Shown here: positions 5,643-6,014 of the stretch, in pieces
Layout of the letters: every line of letters starts with the position of its first letter
Numbering within the stretch: the first letter of the stretch is position 1
From: Fidelibacterota bacterium
Lineage (GTDB): Bacteria; Fidelibacterota; UBA2242; JAFGTP01
Assembly: GCA_029939785.1 (NCBI GenBank)
Contig: JAOZSG010000185.1
Location: forward strand, 1 to 6,014
DNA: 6,014 nt
Direction of reading: 5' to 3'
Translations under genes and position numbers: made by a program
Notes under the pieces: generated by a model
Database searches by the model: none
What the model saw: only the letters and a program-made list of their open reading frames with translations
Told to the model about the DNA's origin: nothing

Positions 5643-6014
5643 ATGAGAGCAGAAAAAATATTTGTAGAAAATGAAATATTAGAACTGAAGAAGTCCACTT
5701 CTGAATTAAAAGAGGCGATTTGTTCTATTGTTGCAATGATTAATAAACATGGTGGAGGTGAACTCTACTTTGGAATCAGAAATGATGGAACAGTTATAGG
5801 TCAGGATGTTAATGAAAAAACCTTACGAGATATTTCAATAGCAATTTCTAACCATATTGAACCGAAAATATTTCCTATTATTGACAGAGTTGTAATTGAA
5901 GATAAGGTTTGTGTTTATGTTAAGTTTGATGGTGCTGATATTCCATATTATGCTTATGGAAGAAGTTATATCCGTGTCAGTGATACTGATAAAAAAATTA
6001 CTGCCAAAGAATTA
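5643..6014 (+). CDS. AlbA_2 (Schlafen-type) domain protein, 3' end outside window
   Basis: Only the first 124 codons are present and the frame is open at the window end. The sequence fits the AlbA_2 putative nucleic-acid-binding domain (Pfam PF04326), found in RecG-like putative transcriptional regulators and in Schlafen relatives. It shows NEILELKKS (10-18, with E14), the helix LKEAICSIVAMINKHGGG (22-39), ELYFGIRNDGTVIGQ (40-54), and the late motif IPYYAYGRSYIRVSDTD (100-116), where this domain usually ends with a PYY...RVG-like strand. Proteins of this class often continue into an ATPase-like or winged-helix region, which cannot be seen here. The ATG at 5643 is the first after an in-frame TGA at 5625 and lacks a Shine-Dalgarno. 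It lies in the same direction as dxs, but its role is unknown and any link to the metabolic genes is unproven. Confidence 0.8.
   Translation, partial: MRAEKIFVENEILELKKSTSELKEAICSIVAMINKHGGGELYFGIRNDGTVIGQDVNEKTLRDISIAISNHIEPKIFPIIDRVVIEDKVCVYVKFDGADIPYYAYGRSYIRVSDTDKKITAKEL

Noticed and set aside
1..6014. CRISPR array, tRNA/rRNA genes, insertion sequence or phage genes
   Set aside because: I saw no regularly spaced repeats, no tRNA-like cloverleaf, and no transposase, integrase or phage protein among the frames of the window.

Overview
The window is AT-rich (about one third G+C by eye) bacterial DNA. It carries one compact run of metabolic genes, all on the + strand. The motifs suggest a bacterium of the Bacteroidota/FCB type. 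A TAnnTTTG promoter element sits in front of the first gene, most genes lack a Shine-Dalgarno sequence, and Dxs has the AEGHAVTF form of its catalytic glutamate motif, which I associate with Bacteroidota-like Dxs. The IspH start and the presence of PdxS/PdxT fit less well with classical Bacteroidota. A deeper or candidate FCB lineage is therefore possible, and the placement is tentative.

Layout: positions 1-323 are non-coding. They hold a small GC-rich hairpin, a pair of 10-bp inverted repeats and, at the downstream end, a good Bacteroidota-type promoter. Then come a DHH/DHHA1 phosphoesterase of the NrnA type (324-1334), ispH (1315-2151, overlapping the previous gene by 20 nt), pdxS (2184-3065), pdxT (3099-3686) and dxs (3690-5600, only 3 nt after pdxT). 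After a 42-nt gap, an AlbA_2-domain protein begins at 5643 and runs off the window end. No terminator is visible between any of the genes, so the first five are probably one operon. Two weaker TAnnTTTG matches, before pdxT and before the AlbA_2 gene, could be internal promoters.

Functionally, the run combines the first committed enzyme (Dxs) and the last enzyme (IspH) of the MEP isoprenoid pathway with both subunits of the DXP-independent pyridoxal 5'-phosphate synthase (PdxS/PdxT). Dxs and PdxS both consume glyceraldehyde 3-phosphate, so the operon groups two uses of that triose. The NrnA-like protein would clear nanoRNA and/or pAp. The key catalytic residues I checked are present in all five complete proteins, and I see no frameshift or mobile gene.

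The coding part is ordinary housekeeping metabolism, and I do not see a convincing new system. The points most worth checking are the possible dispersed repeat at the left edge, the promoter set, and the truncated AlbA_2 gene at the right edge.
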